From Sipunculus nudus (lineage: Eukaryota > Annelida > Sipuncula > Golfingiida > Sipunculidae), in NCBI GenBank assembly GCA_026874595.1, contig CM049320.1:19415714-19479713 (forward strand): a stretch of 64,000 nucleotides of DNA, given 5' to 3'. This document shows positions 60,769 through 64,000 of the stretch, one piece after another. Position 1 is the first letter of the stretch. Each line of letters starts with the position of its first letter. The notes under the pieces are model-generated. The model saw only the letters and a list, made by a program, of their open reading frames with translations, had not been told where the DNA came from and made no database searches. The translations under genes were made by a program, and so were the position numbers.

Positions 60769-60908
60769 AATCTGTTTGTTTGAATTTTCAGGATTGCAAA
60801 ACATCAATTTGTGTTTCACCTTGCCAACAACCCAGTTTTACGTTTTACTATGGCAAACGTTGGCACCGAAATTGTCATATTTCTTTGACAGAGTATGCTT
60901 GTACTAAG

Positions 60909-60963
60909 TATACTAGTATAGTATACTAGTATACTAGTATACTATACTAGTATACTAGTATAC
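60909..60963. repeat. ACTAGTAT self-complementary short tandem array
   Basis: About six ACTAGTAT/ATACTAGT units, broken by 'actat' joints. Every unit is palindromic, so long alternative hairpins are possible. Confidence 0.85.
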
Positions 60964-61969
60964 AGACAAAGACTGCTGGCACACAGTACACTTGTCAACG
61001 ATCGTGTCTTATTTCAGAGGTAAATAGGCCAGCACTAAACAATGTATTTAATTCCTGAAATTGAAAGCTCAGACTTTCTTTTTAACGTGGGAATAATCAA
61101 CGGCATCAGGCCTGAGGTCTGACTAGGATAAGACCCCTGACTACGTAATTGGAATCATAACTAGTAGCATCGCTCCCGCCTGGTTTAGTTACAGCTGACG
61201 TCATGACATATCCGCTATTTAAATTTTAACGTGAAGTCTCCCCTATCTATAAACCAGAGAGGCAACCGAGACCAAAAATGTACCTCCGCTAGGTGTGTAA
61301 AAATGTTTCAGTTATTTTCATTCTACAAAAATAAGAATCAATTTTAAGCCAAGGGGAGAGGGGAATCTAGTCATGGTTCAACACACTCATAATTGCATCA
61401 AAGGCAATGGTTGCGGCCGAGAAGAAGAGCCCCTGCCCCTCAGTACCCATAATTAAGTAAATACCTCTCACGCTAGGCGAAGTTTAACAAATATCTTATC
61501 TCATGACTGTTTGGATTCTTTTTTAGTAAAACATCATACGGACAGTCAAATATACGCCGAGTAACTACCCGTTTATCAAATACAAATAAAAAGCCTACTT
61601 TCCCCAAAATAAAAACTTAATTGAAAATATGTTAATATTGCTTTCGTGGATGTTTATATATCCGGCACTAGAGGACTTCTGATAACAATTTGTGACAAAG
61701 ATTTATGCAGATTGTAGGTCTTCGGTCCATTTTGTAAAGCAATTATGGGGATTGTAAGTAAACCCTAACGAGGTGGTCCGGGAGGATTTAACTATGACAG
61801 AACGAGTCAGGGAGACACTTGTTTGAGACTAGAGACAGTTAAACAAATGCTAATTTAATTAATTTGATTTTGAGAGTTTTGATAGACACCAGAAGATGGT
61901 TAGCACCAGAAGTCGTTTAATAACGATATGAAATAATGATAATATCGTATTGTTCTCAGAGGACAATGT

Positions 61970-62960
61970 ATGATTATGACATGAAATCGGAGAGGGTATG
62001 ACCACGACATGAAATAGGAGAGGATATGACCACGACATGAAATTGGAGAGGATATGACCATGACATGAAATTGGAGAGGATATGACCACGACGTGAAATT
62101 GGAGAGGATATGACCAAGACATGAAATCGGAGATGATATGACCATGACATGAAATTGGAGAGGATATGACCATGACATGAAATTGGAGAGGATATGACCA
62201 CGACGTGAAATTGGAGAGGATATGACCAAGACATGAAATCGGAGATGATATGACCATGACATGTATTGGAGAGGATATGACCATGACATGTATTGAAGAG
62301 GATATGACCATGACATAAAATTGGAGAGGATATGACCATTACCAGCATTTGGAGGATTTGACCATGACATGAAATTGGAGATAAAATTAGCACGCATGAA
62401 ATTGGAAAGGAAATAACTATGACAATAAATTGATGTGGATCTGACTTTGACATAAGATTGGAGAGGATATGACCAAGACATGAAATTGGAGAGGACATGA
62501 CCATGACATGAAATTGGAGAGGATATGACCATGACATGAAATTGGAGAGGATATGACCACGACATAAAATTGGAGAGGATATGACCATGACATGAAACTG
62601 GAGAGGATATGACCATGACATGAAATTTGAGAGGATATTACTATGACATTAAATTGATGAGGATCTAAATTTGAGAGGAAAATGGAGAAGGCGTGTTTGA
62701 CATAAAATTGGTATGACATGAATTCGGAGAGGGTCTGCCTATGACAGGAAATTGGTGAGGATATGACTTTGATATAAAATTGCAGAGAATATGACCACGA
62801 CAGAAAATTAAAGACGGTATGACCACGACATATAATTGGAGAAGGTCTGACTATGACGTGAAATCTGAGCGGATATGACCGCGAAAGGAAATTTGTGAGG
62901 ATATGATTATGGCATGATATCGCAGAGGGTATGACTATGATATGAAATCGGTATGACATG
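61970..62960. repeat. 28-bp minisatellite, about 33 copies
   Basis: The unit combines 'gagaggatatgaccatg' and 'acatgaaattg'. Because 28 is not a multiple of 3, all three minus-strand frames stay open and each translates as a 28-residue repeat (SWSYPLQFHV..., HGHILSNFM...). A higher-order duplicate is visible: the block with 'ccacgacgtgaaattgg' and 'ccaagacatgaaatcgg' at about 62083 recurs at about 62195, 112 bp (four units) later. Copies after about 62640 are strongly diverged. Confidence 0.95.
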
Positions 62961-64000
62961 ATTATAATATGCATAAATTCAGTAACATTATTTAATGTGT
63001 AATTTAACCATTGTTTTGGATATCGGTTACCTCACGAAGTTGTGCAAGACTAATGATGTATTGATATTGTGGTTGACAATGTATTATTGATATACAGTAT
63101 ATTTTGCTTATATGCACGGGTAGTTGGTCTCAAGCGCATATCAAGATATTTGCTCGATGTTGATTTTAAGGTAATATTCATAGCATTTATCCGAATGACT
63201 TTGTTGGTACTAGCATCAAGTATTCAATATCGAATAAAATGCAATAAATCTTTATGCTTTATGACAATTTCCGGAAATTTTAAATTTGGATGGGGAAAGT
63301 GTCATTTATCTCCTCGCATTAAATTTTATAACACGTGTTTTTTTTCAGCACTGCTTACAAAGTTATATAATACAGCTTTATTTCTGCATAACGTCTACAT
63401 TCTATGTTGAATGTTATCCAGTAATGAAGCCTTGTAAAGCTAAAATAAAGATATATGCAGATAAGTGCACAAATTTCATTAAGCTTTTCTGGTGTATTTT
63501 GATTATTTTTCAACTTAACCGAGACATCTCATTATAAAATAAAATTCCTTTGTAAAATGTGGAAGATCAAGCACACAAACAGAATATGCTTAGAATATTC
63601 AAGTTGTTGATAGTTTATTGCGGCATTTTGCTGATTTCAACTCCCAATATGTAGGTGTAATGCATCAAATATCATAGGACCGGCTACGAATGTCATGGTA
63701 ACATTGTTCAGCATGTAAGCTGCAACAGGTGGCGCCAAGTGTAATCACCTGTTTCTTTTTTTCGAGCCAAATCGTCATATTCCACTTTATCCTAGGTTAA
63801 TTTGACTATATTACAATTTAGTTTTCATACCGTTACAATTTATTCTTCATGTTGTGAAAATATTTTGAAAAAGTGTTAAAACATAATTATGAATATTGCT
63901 TTTACAGAACTTGCTTATCACAGGTTTTTTTTTACAATTTCATGTGTCCGGGTATGTTATGTTGTGCTTGCTTACAATTATCCCAGAAAATTAGATGTAA
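62961..64000. other. Right-hand end, no gene recognised
   Basis: Two overlapping open frames (63069-63537) are AT-rich and lack family features. 'Caggtggcgccaagtgtaatcacctg' at about 63727 resembles the 'ggtggcgccacc' repeat family seen at 12.7 and 32.4 kb. Confidence 0.4.

Larger units (their letters stand above)
58366..61970. other. 3.6 kb without recognised gene
   Basis: I see no spliced or single-exon gene with family signatures. Notable items are a core-promoter-like TATAAAAG with a short ATG frame at about 60653-60768, and an ACTAGTAT palindromic array at 60909-60963. Confidence 0.4.

Noticed and set aside
60767-60791. Intron joining the 60718 frame to a downstream frame at about 60792
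   Set aside because: The intervening sequence would be only about 25-30 nt, too short for an animal spliceosomal intron.
61859-62974. Overlapping minus-strand frames of 150-238 codons
   Set aside because: All three frames are open across a 28-bp minisatellite, as expected of a stop-free repeat and not of a gene.

Overview
The window is a piece of an AT-rich, intron-rich animal nuclear genome. GT...AG introns run up to about 5 kb, there are many (TA)n and (CA)n tracts, and interspersed repeats fill most of the space between exons. The repeats carrying 'agctcagctga...' at one end and '...gctgagcgccgtgacccatgggtc' at the other resemble repeats common in mollusc genomes, so a mollusc is the best guess. 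That is inference, not proof.

Region by region. (1) 2.5-28.4 kb, + strand: a CARD-containing, caspase-2-like initiator caspase in 12 coding exons. The model has a CARD, a linker made of very small phase-1/phase-1 exons, p20 with catalytic His and Cys, and p10. All phases agree and the model gives about 480 aa. Its introns hold two related miniature LTR elements with tRNA-like Pol III boxes in the LTRs, an 18-bp minisatellite inside the intron that splits p20, a duplicated linker exon and many dispersed repeats. (2) 28.4-35.7 kb: no gene. It holds a 1.24-kb terminal-inverted-repeat element with a 5-bp target duplication, and a roughly 343-bp tandem repeat. (3) 35.7-37.9 kb, - strand: a two-exon gene for a small secreted eight-cysteine protein with its own TATA box. 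(4) 36-42 kb: repeat-dominated. (5) 42.5-44.4 kb, - strand: an unrecognised gene encoding a basic segment followed by a Pro/Gln repeat, with a CCAAT-box promoter region. (6) 45-48 kb: a cluster of TTGACAACC motifs, a hAT-like MITE and an orphan exon-like ORF. (7) 49.7-50.6 kb, - strand: a DUF268-family pseudogene with three in-frame stops and one frameshift. (8) 54.3-58.1 kb, + strand: a seven-exon secreted lipocalin, followed by a hairpin MITE. (9) 58.4-64 kb: no recognised gene, but a 28-bp minisatellite at about 61.97-62.95 kb.

The genes do not form a pathway. The caspase would act in intracellular death or stress signalling, while the eight-cysteine protein and the lipocalin are predicted to be secreted. 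The items most worth a second look are the miniature LTR elements with tRNA-like promoters, the 15-bp repeat that supplies serial splice donors in the caspase linker, and the three gene models assembled here from phase-compatible exons.
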